Origin: Pseudovibrio exalbescens DSM 16456
GTDB taxonomy: Bacteria; Pseudomonadota; Alphaproteobacteria; Rhizobiales; Stappiaceae
NCBI RefSeq assembly: GCF_000422785.1
Contig: NZ_AUGS01000002.1
Span: forward strand, 1 to 64,000
DNA length: 64,000 bases
Reading direction: 5' to 3'
A model generated the notes under the pieces. The model worked only from the letters and a program-made list of their open reading frames with translations, did not search any database and had not been told where the DNA came from. Below are positions 19,373-27,770 of this stretch, piece by piece. Each line of letters begins with the position of its first letter. Within the stretch, counting starts at the first letter, position 1. A program made the position numbers and the translations under genes.

Positions 19373-19840
19373 ATGAGCGCTGAGACCATTCGCACCTTAG
19401 TTCACGACGATGCACCGGCTCTTGCCCCGCTTATCGCGGAGAACGCGCAGGCTCTGAGACGCGGAGCGCCTCGCCGTCCGGATGAAGTATATGCCGAACG
19501 CCTTCTAACCGCAGGTGGGGCCGAGTTTTTGGGCGCTTTCTGCAGTGATGAGCTGGTTGGTTTCGCTCTGTTCTATGATTTGCCGGACCTGATTTCGGGC
19601 CGGCGCATTGGCCAATTGGAAGACATCTATGTGATGCCAAGCCATCAGAGTCAGGGCATTGGACGCGATCTCGTGGCCCATGTGGCCGGCATCGGAAAAA
19701 TCCGTGACTGGTCTCACGTGCGTTGGATGGTACCCGCCAAAAACGAAGTTGAGACGGGCCTCTACGAACAAATGGGCGAGCCGGGCGACAAGCAAAGCTA
19801 CAATGTTTCCGTCGAGCGGCTCGCCGAAGCCAATACCTAA
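19373..19840 (+). CDS. GNAT-family N-acetyltransferase (155 aa)
   Basis: A GNAT fold is indicated by ELVGFALFYDLP (beta 3-4 region), LEDIYVMPSHQSQGIGRDLVAHV, where the acetyl-CoA-binding Q/RxxGxG/A loop is QSQGIGRDL, and WMVPAKNEVETGLYEQMG near the C-terminus. The acceptor is unknown; the short length and sequence resemble amine or aminoglycoside-type acetyltransferases. The longer frame starts at 19346, but ATG 19373 (MSAETIRTL) fits family starts better, with AGGA 11 bases upstream. Its TAA stop interlocks with the stop of the DUF2125 gene in a shared CTAA. Confidence 0.85.
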   Translation: MSAETIRTLVHDDAPALAPLIAENAQALRRGAPRRPDEVYAERLLTAGGAEFLGAFCSDELVGFALFYDLPDLISGRRIGQLEDIYVMPSHQSQGIGRDLVAHVAGIGKIRDWSHVRWMVPAKNEVETGLYEQMGEPGDKQSYNVSVERLAEANT

Positions 19841-20862
19841 AACAACGGCGGCACAGGGCCCAGGTCGATGAACGCGATCCGGGCCCGACCGTTCTCCAGT
19901 GTTACAGGCAGCTGAATTGTCGGCTGACCATTCACCATATTGCTTTTGCCGATGCTCATCGCCGTCTTTTCAAGACTTTGCGGCAAGCGTGAACCATCTG
20001 GAAACAACGGCGAAAGCACCTCGGCCAGCTTGTCCACGCCAGAGACAGTCAGCGGCAGAGTGCCAGAAAGGCGCCCCTGATCATCAACCGTAACCGGGCC
20101 CTGCGTCTGAACAAAGAAGTCTCCCGAGGCCACGCGCGCGGTGCGCACTATCAGGTCCAACTTGCCATCGACAAGCAGATCCCGTGGATCGCGCAGTTTT
20201 CCTTCAAGGACCGACGCCCCTTCCGGTGCGGTGACGATAAGCTCGATATCAAGCGGTTGCTCCAGTGCCATTGTCTCTGAGGTGAACTGTTTGACCAGAA
20301 CGGCTGCATCGACACCTTCGGCCTCCTCACCGCTTTCACGCAGATGCATTTCCGCCGCTTCAGCCGCAAGACGCAGCGGTGTCTGCAACGCCACCACTGA
20401 AAGCGCCGGGTTTTCAATCACCATGTCCGCCTTGCTAATCCGTCCCGAACCCACATGGGCGCTCAGGCGGGCGCTGTCCCATGTGGCAGCATATCCCGGA
20501 CCGCCCTGCCCGGCGATCACCTCAAACGGACTGTCCGCCTCCAGAATGACGTGAGTGGGATTATAGGCCAGCGCCACACCCCGCATCTCCTGAGCAAACA
20601 GGCTCTGCGCGCCCCGCTCCAAACGCAAGGGCGAGCAGGTCACCTCAAAACGAAACGGATAACCGCCCACCGTTTCATTGGTACAGTTGAATGCCGCACC
20701 CTCCACCTCTGCGATCCGATGGGCATTTTTCAAGGTGTCACTGATCGCGCCACTGCCGATGTTCCAGTAGGTTGACCAGGCCGCAATACCCAGACCAACC
20801 ATCCCTGCCAGAATGAAGTAAGATTTTTTTGAGGGGCGCTTGGGACGGGATGTTGTGCTCAT
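19837..20862 (-). CDS. DUF2125 protein, membrane-anchored, probably periplasmic
   Basis: A 341-residue protein with a basic N-terminus (SRPKRPSKKS) and one membrane anchor (about 14-32). It has the DUF2125 pattern: ETVGGYPFRFEVTCSPLRLE and ALAYNPTHVILEADSPFEV. The rest is beta-rich and repetitive, like the AsmA-like/LPS-transport beta folds; a role in the envelope is only inferred. ATG 20862 has GAGGTGAG ten bases upstream; the longer frame needs GTG 20877, which sits inside that ribosome site. It converges on the GNAT gene with a 4-bp overlap. Confidence 0.85.
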   Translation of the reverse strand: MSTTSRPKRPSKKSYFILAGMVGLGIAAWSTYWNIGSGAISDTLKNAHRIAEVEGAAFNCTNETVGGYPFRFEVTCSPLRLERGAQSLFAQEMRGVALAYNPTHVILEADSPFEVIAGQGGPGYAATWDSARLSAHVGSGRISKADMVIENPALSVVALQTPLRLAAEAAEMHLRESGEEAEGVDAAVLVKQFTSETMALEQPLDIELIVTAPEGASVLEGKLRDPRDLLVDGKLDLIVRTARVASGDFFVQTQGPVTVDDQGRLSGTLPLTVSGVDKLAEVLSPLFPDGSRLPQSLEKTAMSIGKSNMVNGQPTIQLPVTLENGRARIAFIDLGPVPPLF

Positions 20863-20959
20863 GCTAATTATTCTCACCTCATACTGACGGGCAGTTGCGT
20901 TGACTCTTGCGGACTGTTACCCGATGCGCAGCAAATTAAAACACGGAAAATAGCAGGTT

Positions 20960-21508
20960 ATGCGAGATTTATGGGTGTTTGGCTACGGATCACTGATCTG
21001 GCGACCGGGATTTGAGTACGAAGAGGCTGTTCCGGCGCTCGTTCGGGGGGTCCACCGCTCCCTATGTGTCTATTCTTGGGTTCATCGCGGCACACAAGAA
21101 CAACCGGGTCTGGTGTTCGGTTTGGACCGGGGCGGTTCCTGCCGCGGCATGGCCTTTCGCGTGGCCGGACAAAATCGCGAGCGCACCATCGCCTATCTAC
21201 GGGAACGCGAACAGGCCACCATGGTTTATCGGGAGACAGTACGCGGGGTTGAGCTGGACGGACGCCCGCACGATCCGGTGGAAGCGCTGACCTATGTTGC
21301 AGACCGCACCCATCCGCAATACGCCGGTGCACTTCCGCGTGAACGGCAGCTGGAAATCGTTCTGTCAGCCTGCGGTCAATCAGGCCCTAACCCGGAATAT
21401 GTGGTGAATACGGCGCAACACCTCCATCACCTCGGCATTCACGACCGAGATCTGGAGTGGCTGGAAAAACAATTGATCGCGCACCGAAACAAAACGGCGA
21501 CAAACTAG
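20960..21508 (+). CDS. chaC: Gamma-glutamylcyclotransferase (ChaC family)
   Basis: ChaC enzymes cleave glutathione to 5-oxoproline and Cys-Gly. The N-terminal substrate loop VFGYGSLIW (6-14) is diagnostic, and the catalytic Glu is expected in the REREQATMVYRETVRGVEL region. VLSACGQSGPNPEYVVNTAQHL near the C-terminus also matches the family (GPSG..YV..T). At 182 residues the protein is full length. ATG 20960 follows GCAGG. Its TAG stop shares a CTAG tetramer with the stop of the gene on the other strand. Confidence 0.93.
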   Translation: MRDLWVFGYGSLIWRPGFEYEEAVPALVRGVHRSLCVYSWVHRGTQEQPGLVFGLDRGGSCRGMAFRVAGQNRERTIAYLREREQATMVYRETVRGVELDGRPHDPVEALTYVADRTHPQYAGALPRERQLEIVLSACGQSGPNPEYVVNTAQHLHHLGIHDRDLEWLEKQLIAHRNKTATN

Positions 21509-21888
21509 TCTGAAAACAGCCCCGCCGTAAGATCTTCAAGAGTTTGCTGACGGTCCGCATCTGAGTTGCACAACAGGTGAACATAAAACCCAAGCCGGCG
21601 GCGCCGTTTGGGGAGGCTGCGCGCGCCCATCAACTCCCCTTGTGAATCGGCCTGCCCAAGCCAGACGACCAAATGATCCATGCGATCGTCAGCTACCAAC
21701 ACAAGACTGTTGGGATAGTCCTGCAGTTCATTTTCCTTGATCTTGGAAAACAGGTAGCGCTTGCCAGAGTCCCCTTCCCAGTACCGGAAGCGGTCCCCTG
21801 CGGACAGGAGTTCGGATACACGGGCGGCCCGCCCGCTGGCTGAATTGGACCGGAATAGGGAATACTGCACGGTTGATACTCGCTTCAT
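21505..21888 (-). CDS. Uncharacterised 127-aa protein
   Basis: I do not recognise this protein. It is soluble, basic in its last third (SLPKRRRRLGFYVHLL), and has no signal or membrane segment. The centre (LVLVADDRMDHLVVWLGQA) is strand-like. The first third contains FRYWEGDSGKRYLFSKI, which resembles short beta-hairpin proteins. It is separated from the upstream plsC operon by a strong terminator (21950-21985), so it is probably transcribed alone, and its stop codon interlocks with that of chaC. Confidence 0.6.
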   Translation of the reverse strand: MKRVSTVQYSLFRSNSASGRAARVSELLSAGDRFRYWEGDSGKRYLFSKIKENELQDYPNSLVLVADDRMDHLVVWLGQADSQGELMGARSLPKRRRRLGFYVHLLCNSDADRQQTLEDLTAGLFSD

Positions 21889-21949
21889 TACCCACTCGAT
21901 GATTCTGAGTATAGGAACAAAATATGAACGAAAAGCAACCAGCGCAACA

Positions 21950-21985
21950 AAAAAGCCACCTGCGATCGCTCACAGCTGGCTTTTT
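21950..21985. terminator. Bidirectional-looking intrinsic terminator after plsC
   Basis: AAAAAGCCA pairs perfectly with TGGCTTTTT, extended by CTG/CAG after one mismatch, with T runs on both strands. It lies 26 bp beyond the plsC stop on the minus strand and closes the ftsE-ftsX-ydcF-plsC group. Confidence 0.85.
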
Positions 21986-22011
21986 GAGGTTCTGCGTTCG
22001 TTTTGAAGGCT

Positions 22012-22809
22012 TTATGACGACGCCTGAGCAACCGCCTGTGTCGTTTGGGCTTGGCGTTCACGGGCTTCCTTGACGATAATGTTGTCCGGAGTCGCAGCCG
22101 CAGCCTCTTCAAACAGTGCATTGGAGGCCGTCTCGATGTCGTGTTCCAAACGCGCAAGAAACGCTTTTTGGTCCAATCCCGGCTCTATCGGCGGCAGAAT
22201 TTGTGCGCTGATCGTGCCAGGAAAACGGAAGAAACGCCGCCGTGGCCAGTAGACACCGGAATTGACAGCGACGGGCACCACCTTGCAGCTCAACGAGGAA
22301 TACAGGTGCGCAATGCCATACTTGTATTTGGGTTCCGCCCCCGCCGGACGCCGGGTTCCCTCTGGGAAAATAATGATGTGGCGTTGCAGGTTGATGGCCT
22401 CCTCGGCACTGCGCGCCATGGACGCCAATGCCGCAGACCGCTTTCCGCGATCAACCGGAATCTGCCGCAGTTTCCAGATGTACCAACCGAAAATCGGTAT
22501 TGCCCTCAACTCGCGCTTCAAGATGAAGGAAGGCGCCTTCAGATGCGCCAGCAAGGCAAAGGTTTCCCATGCCGACTGATGCTTGGATGCAATGATGCAA
22601 CCTTCCTCGGGCAGATTTTCCAGACCACGAATGTCCGATTTGACGCCCCCTACCCAGCGCAGCAGGAACAGATTGACATTGCACCAAATGGGCAAGATCC
22701 AGAATCCCCACCGCCAAGGCAGCAGAAAGATCGGCATGAACGCGATCATGAGGACAAACGTTGTCAGATAGAAGAGCAAATTGAAAAGAACCGAACGCAG
22801 TAAAATCAT
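22012..22809 (-). CDS. plsC: 1-acyl-sn-glycerol-3-phosphate acyltransferase
   Basis: PlsC acylates lysophosphatidic acid to phosphatidic acid at the inner membrane. Two hydrophobic segments (about 5-30 and 36-52) precede the acyltransferase motif I KHQSAWET (76-83), an HX4E form in place of the usual HX4D; this His-Gln-Ser-Ala-Trp-Glu variant is seen in alphaproteobacterial members. IFPEGTR (147-153) is the glycerol-phosphate-binding motif III. ATG 22809 (MILLRSVLF) is preferred over the longer frame to 22857. It follows ydcF by 78 bp and is closed by a terminator. Confidence 0.92.
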   Translation of the reverse strand: MILLRSVLFNLLFYLTTFVLMIAFMPIFLLPWRWGFWILPIWCNVNLFLLRWVGGVKSDIRGLENLPEEGCIIASKHQSAWETFALLAHLKAPSFILKRELRAIPIFGWYIWKLRQIPVDRGKRSAALASMARSAEEAINLQRHIIIFPEGTRRPAGAEPKYKYGIAHLYSSLSCKVVPVAVNSGVYWPRRRFFRFPGTISAQILPPIEPGLDQKAFLARLEHDIETASNALFEEAAAATPDNIIVKEARERQAQTTQAVAQASS

Positions 22810-22887
22810 GAAACCCAGTCTGTATGTTCGCACGGGGAAATTGCGGCAAGCAGACACTTGCGCCGGGCTCCAGAAAGACGGTCCGCC

Positions 22888-23679
22888 CTACAGCAAGGCG
22901 TTCCAGCTCACCCGAACCCGCACAAGCGTATACTTCACAAATTCGCGCAGGAGAAGCTTTGTTGTTTCCCCTTCAAGATACCAATGCCGCAAATCAAGCC
23001 CTTCATGAAAGACCGGATTGGGAATAATCTCCACATCCGGCAGCAAGGCCTGAAGTTCCGTCAGTGCCCGGGGCATATGATAGGCGCTTGTCACCACAAC
23101 GATGCTCTTGAACTCGTTCTTGTGCGCCCATGCCGCCGTTTCCGCAGCGTTGCCGATCGTATCCCGGGCACGTCGATCCAAGTCCACACAACACTGAAAC
23201 AAGGCCATCTTGCGCTCGGTCAGGCGGGAAATCTGTTCGGCGGTGGTTTCAGGATGAACGCCGGAAATGAGAAGGCGCTTGGCTTTTCCTTCGGCCAACA
23301 AGCTCAACGAGTTGGTGATGCGCTCCCGTCCGCCCGTGAACACCACGATACCATCGGCGGACCGCAGCTCATCCATGGGAGCCGTGTTCAAGGTGGCGAC
23401 GAAGCTGAAGAAACTGGTCCCCAACGCGACAAGGCACGCAAACAAGACACCGACCACGAACAGGATCAACCGTCGAAACGTTATCCAACGGGAGCGCCGT
23501 GACCGAACAATGCGCCTTGGCTCCTTTGCATTCTCACAGGCATCTGACGGACCTTGCGAGACGCGCGCACGCTGCTCCGGTTCATTCGAGCGAGCCGAAA
23601 TCTCACTGGCCTTGGAGCCGGCCGAACTAGGGGGAGCCAAAGTATCGTCTTCTGTCATATGTGAGTGGTCCGCGCGCAT
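22888..23679 (-). CDS. YdcF/SanA-family (DUF218) membrane protein
   Basis: A 263-residue protein with a disordered polar N-terminus (1-60), one membrane span (about 70-95) and a DUF218 domain. The domain shows DGIVVFTGGRERI (start), RLLISGVHP, DTIGNAAETAAWA and VVVTSAYHMPRALTEL, which hold the conserved GG, G, N/E and SxYHxPR positions. The family has been linked to envelope barrier function (SanA) and to lipid-carrier metabolism (ElyC), but its exact activity is unsettled. It lies between ftsX and plsC, as in related genomes. Confidence 0.88.
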   Translation of the reverse strand: MRADHSHMTEDDTLAPPSSAGSKASEISARSNEPEQRARVSQGPSDACENAKEPRRIVRSRRSRWITFRRLILFVVGVLFACLVALGTSFFSFVATLNTAPMDELRSADGIVVFTGGRERITNSLSLLAEGKAKRLLISGVHPETTAEQISRLTERKMALFQCCVDLDRRARDTIGNAAETAAWAHKNEFKSIVVVTSAYHMPRALTELQALLPDVEIIPNPVFHEGLDLRHWYLEGETTKLLLREFVKYTLVRVRVSWNALL

Positions 23680-23778
23680 TTTGCCTCGCCCGTGGCGCGC
23701 CTGTTCATTGCCTCAATTTCCTTGAAGTGACCTTAACACCAGATCATGGCCAAAAGTGAACTCAAATTTAGCGAAAGA

Positions 23779-24855
23779 TTAGTCCATCCCCGCCAGATGC
23801 GAATGAACGGCTATTCGTGACGTCAAGGCTGTCAAAACAGCAACCAGAACAACCACCAGGCCGGCACCGACATATCCCAACCAACTGACCGAGATCGTAC
23901 CGAGCAAGGCTTGCGCCTGACCTGCGGCACCGAACTCGTTGGGTGTATTCCCCAAAAACTCGATGAGCATGAAACTGAGGCAGCCGATAGCGCCGCCCAC
24001 AAGCCCGCCTTTCAAGCCCAGAACCAGAAAGTGACGTTGGAACTGAGAGGCGATGAAACTGTCTTCCGCCCCCACAAAGTGCAAGACTTCCACCACCTCC
24101 TTGTTACCGGACATGGCAGCGCGGGTGGCAAAAACCACGGACAGGATCATGGAGGCCAGCACAAGGATCAGGATCCCGAACCCGATGACAACCGCACCGT
24201 TGGCCATGGAGGACAGCTGCTGGGTCCACAGCCGATGATCATCAAGACTGGCGCCGCGTATGTCATCCTCGATGGTGGCTTTCATCTCCGTGAGATCGAG
24301 AAGCTCCGGCTGGGCAATCTTCACAAGGATCAAGCGCGGAACCGGCAAGTCATCCAGATTGAGATCCCCTCCCAGCCAAGGCTGGAGCAACTCCTGAGTT
24401 TCCTGATCGGACAAGGCACGCACATGGCCAACTCCCTGAAACTCCTGAGCCAACGCCACCGTTCTGTCGATCTGCTGCAACATGTCGATGCCATCCACCG
24501 GGCGGATCTGAATGGTGATCTCGCGAACAAGCTCGTTGCTCCAGTCCGTGGCAGCATCATTGACAACAGTAACGAACCCCACCGTCAGGCACGCGAGAAA
24601 GCTCATGATCGCCACAACCAGCATCAGCGCCCGCCCGGCAACCGCCTGAGGCGGCACGATGGGGGCTTGCCTTGGCTTCTGGATGCGACGTTTGCCAGCC
24701 TGGGTCTTTTTGACGGGCTTTTTCGGGGCCTTGAAGGAACGCCGGATACCGCCCGGCCCCTTTGGGGCCTTCCCCGAGGGGCGTGGGCCACCCCCTCGTT
24801 GGGCCTGTTCATGTCTTGTCAGAGCCGGCTCGCGTCGTTCCATACTGTTACTCAT
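23779..24855 (-). CDS. ftsX: Cell-division protein FtsX with a long basic N-terminal tail
   Basis: FtsX is the membrane part of FtsEX, which activates peptidoglycan hydrolases at the septum. After an 75-residue Lys/Arg/Pro/Gly-rich tail comes the first membrane span (about 77-100), a periplasmic domain (about 105-215) and three C-terminal spans (about 220-245, 270-300 and 325-348). ATG 24855 overlaps the ftsE stop by 8 bp, which signals translational coupling; the longer frame would need a TTG. E. coli FtsX also has an extended cytoplasmic N-terminus, but this one is longer and strongly basic. Confidence 0.92.
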   Translation of the reverse strand: MSNSMERREPALTRHEQAQRGGGPRPSGKAPKGPGGIRRSFKAPKKPVKKTQAGKRRIQKPRQAPIVPPQAVAGRALMLVVAIMSFLACLTVGFVTVVNDAATDWSNELVREITIQIRPVDGIDMLQQIDRTVALAQEFQGVGHVRALSDQETQELLQPWLGGDLNLDDLPVPRLILVKIAQPELLDLTEMKATIEDDIRGASLDDHRLWTQQLSSMANGAVVIGFGILILVLASMILSVVFATRAAMSGNKEVVEVLHFVGAEDSFIASQFQRHFLVLGLKGGLVGGAIGCLSFMLIEFLGNTPNEFGAAGQAQALLGTISVSWLGYVGAGLVVVLVAVLTALTSRIAVHSHLAGMD

Positions 24856-25507
24856 CAACTATCATGCGGCCGTCATGCAGCACCAGATGACGGGCGTTCA
24901 CCTGCTCCAACAAGTGAAGATCGTGGGTCGCAATCAGAACAGATGTTCCAAGCCGATTCAATTCAATAAACAATCGAAGCAGGCGTCTGGCCAGTGGCGC
25001 ATCCACATTCCCGGTCGGCTCGTCCGCCAACAACACTTCAGGACGGGTAATCAACGCCCGCGCGATGGCCGCGCGCTGCTTTTCCCCGCCTGACAGAACG
25101 GGCGGCATGACGTGCATGCGGTCCCCAAGGCCAACCCACTTCAACAGGTCGATGACATCCGATCGGTAGTCCGCTTCCATCTTGCCGGCCACTCGATGGG
25201 GCAAGGCCACATTCTCGTAGGTTGTCAGATGGTCCAGCAAACGAAAATCCTGAAACACCACCCCGATGCGCCGACGCAACGCGGGAAGCTGTGATTTCGT
25301 CACCCGGGAAGTATCCGTCCCGAACGCAGAAATAAGGCCACGCGTTGGACGCAAAGACAAAAACAACAAGCGCAAAAGGCTGGTTTTGCCGGCCCCCGAC
25401 GGTCCGGTCAGGAACTGGAATGACTGCGGTTCAATGGAGAATGTCAGATCCTTGAGGATCTCCGGGCCCATGCCATAGCGCAAACCGACGTTTTCGAACC
25501 TAATCAC
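24848..25507 (-). CDS. ftsE: Cell-division ATP-binding protein FtsE
   Basis: FtsE is the ABC ATPase that drives FtsX. Walker A GPSGAGKT (35-42), Q-loop VVFQDFRLLDHLT, signature LSGGEKQRAAIARAL and Walker B VLLADEPTGN are all present, and VHV-type H-loop ATHD closes the set. Length 219 is standard. The start is GTG 25507 with AAGGAG six bases upstream. The gene leads the ftsE-ftsX-ydcF-plsC run, and an exact CtrA-type box lies 43 bp upstream of its start. Confidence 0.96.
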   Translation of the reverse strand: MIRFENVGLRYGMGPEILKDLTFSIEPQSFQFLTGPSGAGKTSLLRLLFLSLRPTRGLISAFGTDTSRVTKSQLPALRRRIGVVFQDFRLLDHLTTYENVALPHRVAGKMEADYRSDVIDLLKWVGLGDRMHVMPPVLSGGEKQRAAIARALITRPEVLLADEPTGNVDAPLARRLLRLFIELNRLGTSVLIATHDLHLLEQVNARHLVLHDGRMIVDE

Positions 25508-25549
25508 CAGCAGCTCCTTCGTGTTGGCGCCACGCTACAAGCCCGCTCG

Positions 25550-25564
25550 TTAATGGATCATTAA
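25550..25564. promoter_or_regulatory. Exact CtrA-type box (TTAA-N7-TTAA) at the ftsE promoter
   Basis: TTAATGGATCATTAA matches the CtrA full-site consensus TTAA-N7-TTAA in both halves. It is centred about 50 bp before the GTG of ftsE. CtrA is the cell-cycle master regulator of alphaproteobacteria. No experimental support is available here. Confidence 0.5.
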
Positions 25565-25678
25565 GCATGCACCCTTTCATTCTGCAACTATCCCCAAATC
25601 ATTGACAGAGTTAAGAACAGCAGAAATCAGTGACTTGCATTTTCCACCATCGGTTTATAGCTAAACTGACAAGAGAGT

Positions 25679-25693
25679 TTAACAATTCCTTAA
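25679..25693. promoter_or_regulatory. Exact CtrA-type box (TTAA-N7-TTAA) before the DUF3426-hpt-cpdR operon
   Basis: TTAACAATTCCTTAA matches the CtrA full-site consensus in both halves. It lies 97 bp before the ATG of the zinc-ribbon gene. With the 25550 box it makes two exact sites within one 282-bp divergent promoter region. Confidence 0.5.
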
Positions 25694-25789
25694 TCATATG
25701 AAGATTCTGTTAGGCCCAGAAACCATCTGCGGAGTGGCTGGTGCCATGTTGGGGCAGAACGGACAGAGCCGAGGAAACCAGGATCTTCC

Positions 25790-26725
25790 ATGAAATTGAA
25801 GATCAGATGCCCGGAATGCAACACCACCTACGAAATTCCCAGCGAGAAAATCGGCGGGGAAGGTCGAACGGTGAAGTGCACCCGCTGCAGCACAAGTTGG
25901 CGCGCCCGCGCTGATGATGCTGATACCATCGCCCTGAATGAAAAGAAGGCAGACGCTGAATGGCAGCAGCTGGACCGTGAAAGCGCGCAGGCCGCTCCTC
26001 CACCACCACCTCAGGATCCGGCCCCTTCCACGACCGAGACTGCCGAACAGATGAGCGCGGATCAAACCGCTGCCACTGCCGAAAATGAAGCAGACGCAGA
26101 CCCGAGTGAACAGGCGGACGAAAAAACCGCATCTGGCGCAGACAGCCCGCAAGAAACCGGCGAGAACGACGATGCGGCCGCTGTCGAAGCCGCAGCAGCC
26201 AAGGCAACCAAAGCGCGAGATCGGGTGCGGTCGCGCTACGCCCATTTGGCCAAAAAACGGCTTGGCGCCTCTCCGCGCGCGCGCCGGATCATGGGCGGGG
26301 CACTTTTTGCCGCTTCCCTTCTGGTCTGTGCGACGACACTGGTTTATAGAGACACCTTCGTTAGACAGTTCCCGGATCTGGCTGGCCTTTATCAGTTGGC
26401 CGGACTGACGGTGAATCTGCGCGGTTTGGAGTTTCGGGATCTGAGAACCTTTCGCGAGGTTGAAGACGGCACCACCGTTCTTGTGGTGGAAGGGGCCATC
26501 GAAAACATCACGGACAAACGTGTGGGGATACCTGCCGTCCGATTGTCCCTGCGGTCGCATGATGGGCACGAACTTTACGCCTGGACCGTGGAGCCGCGCT
26601 TGATGACGCTGGATCCGGCAACCAAGACCAGGTTCCGCACCCGGTTGGCTCAGCCACCGGACCGGGCCGCAGACATTCAAATGCGCTTTGTAGAGCGCCA
26701 ACAAAGAAGAGCGAGCACTAGATGA
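25790..26725 (+). CDS. MJ0042 zinc-ribbon / DUF3426 membrane protein
   Basis: The N-terminus is an MJ0042-type zinc ribbon with Cys7, Cys10, Cys30 and Cys33 (RCPECNTTY and KCTRCSTSW). A long acidic Ala/Glu/Pro-rich linker (about 45-145) follows, then one membrane span (about 166-185) and a C-terminal DUF3426 domain with VLVVEGAIENITDKRVGIPAVRL, likely periplasmic. Homologues sit next to ftsE and hpt in most Hyphomicrobiales; a regulatory or localisation role is inferred and its function is unproven. The stop overlaps the hpt start (ATGA). Confidence 0.85.
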   Translation: MKLKIRCPECNTTYEIPSEKIGGEGRTVKCTRCSTSWRARADDADTIALNEKKADAEWQQLDRESAQAAPPPPPQDPAPSTTETAEQMSADQTAATAENEADADPSEQADEKTASGADSPQETGENDDAAAVEAAAAKATKARDRVRSRYAHLAKKRLGASPRARRIMGGALFAASLLVCATTLVYRDTFVRQFPDLAGLYQLAGLTVNLRGLEFRDLRTFREVEDGTTVLVVEGAIENITDKRVGIPAVRLSLRSHDGHELYAWTVEPRLMTLDPATKTRFRTRLAQPPDRAADIQMRFVERQQRRASTR

Positions 26726-27267
26726 CCGGTACACCGGAAATCCGCGTTCTGTATGATGAGGCGGCAATCGCCGAACGCATTACGGGCATTGCAAAGAGCA
26801 TTGCAGACCATCAACCCGAGGACCTACTCGTCGTCGCCATTTTGAAAGGCAGCTTCATGTTCGCGGCTGACCTGGCGCGCGCTCTGCATGCAGCAAATAT
26901 CGCCCCGGAAATGGAATTCCTTCACCTGTCCAGTTACGGCACCGGAACCGTTTCTTCAGGGCATGTTAAGGTGTTGCGTGACATAGAAAGTGATGTCACG
27001 GGACGAGACGTGATTCTCGTGGACGACATTTTGGAGTCTGGACGGACATTGAAGTTCGCGCGCGACATGATCGCTGAGCGCGGTGCAAGCTCCGTCCGCG
27101 TGGCAGCCTTGTTGGATAAGCCGATGCACCGCAAGGCAGATATTGAAGCAGATTATGTGGGGTTTGAATGCCCCGACAAGTTTGTGGTCGGCTATGGCAT
27201 GGATATGGCCCATGCGTGGCGGCAACTCCCATTCATCGGGTATGTGCCGCAGGACGGTGACGCTTAG
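26722..27267 (+). CDS. hpt: Hypoxanthine phosphoribosyltransferase
   Basis: Hpt salvages hypoxanthine (and guanine in some species) with PRPP to make IMP or GMP. The type I PRTase signature VILVDDILESGRTL holds the two acidic PRPP-binding residues, VVAILKGSFMFAADL is the substrate loop, and FVVGYGMDMAHAWRQLPFIG is the conserved C-terminus. Length 181 is standard. Its ATG overlaps the stop of the zinc-ribbon gene by 4 bp, so the two are translationally coupled, and cpdR follows 12 bp later. Confidence 0.96.
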   Translation: MTGTPEIRVLYDEAAIAERITGIAKSIADHQPEDLLVVAILKGSFMFAADLARALHAANIAPEMEFLHLSSYGTGTVSSGHVKVLRDIESDVTGRDVILVDDILESGRTLKFARDMIAERGASSVRVAALLDKPMHRKADIEADYVGFECPDKFVVGYGMDMAHAWRQLPFIGYVPQDGDA

Positions 27268-27279
27268 AAGGGGGACAAA

Positions 27280-27678
27280 ATGGCCCGCGTACTTCTGACT
27301 GAGGATGATGACGCCGTACGTGCGTTTGTAAAACGTGCGTTGGAGCTGGACGGCCACACGGTTACGGCCGTTTCTGACGGCAGCGAGGCCGCTGAAGCCC
27401 TGACGAACGAGCAAGGTGCGTTCGATCTGTTGCTCTCGGACATCCGCATGCCGGAGATGGACGGCATCGCGCTGGCCATGCAAACCAGCCAACGCTATCC
27501 GGGCCTGCCCATTCTGCTGATGACCGGCTATGCCGACCAGCGTGAGCGGTCCGACGAGGTCAGCAATTGCGTGCGCGATGTGTTGACCAAGCCATTTTCG
27601 CTCGTTGAAATTCGCAGTGCTGTGACAGAGGTTCTTGCGGATGAAACAGTGACAGAAAAACGGCGCCTCTACGCGTAG
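27280..27678 (+). CDS. cpdR: Single-domain response regulator CpdR
   Basis: CpdR has only a receiver domain. In its unphosphorylated form it brings ClpXP to the pole and primes it to degrade CtrA and other substrates. The receiver residues are visible: Asp9/Asp10 acid pocket, phospho-acceptor Asp54 (LLLSDIRMPEMDG), Thr82 and Lys104 (LTKPF). The protein is 132 residues with a short charged tail ending RRLYA. GGGGG lies just upstream of ATG 27280. It is the last gene of DUF3426-hpt-cpdR, whose promoter region contains exact CtrA-type boxes. Confidence 0.9.
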   Translation: MARVLLTEDDDAVRAFVKRALELDGHTVTAVSDGSEAAEALTNEQGAFDLLLSDIRMPEMDGIALAMQTSQRYPGLPILLMTGYADQRERSDEVSNCVRDVLTKPFSLVEIRSAVTEVLADETVTEKRRLYA

Positions 27679-27706
27679 GCCTTGCTCGCATCCCGAAACT
27701 GTTCGC

Positions 27707-27735
27707 CGCCGGCCACGGATTTTCCATGGCCGGCG
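27707..27735. terminator. Strong hairpin between convergent cpdR and TIGR02302 gene
   Basis: CGCCGGCCA (27707-27715) and TGGCCGGCG (27727-27735) are perfectly complementary around an 11-base loop. There is no clear T run, so it may act as a bidirectional barrier rather than a classical terminator. Confidence 0.6.
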
Positions 27736-27770
27736 TTGCACTATCTGTGGCCTTTTAAGCCATTTTCCGA

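Noticed and set aside
19158-19415. 85-codon minus-strand frame upstream of the CitE-like gene
   Set aside because: It overlaps the start of the GNAT gene, has no ribosome site and no family resemblance.
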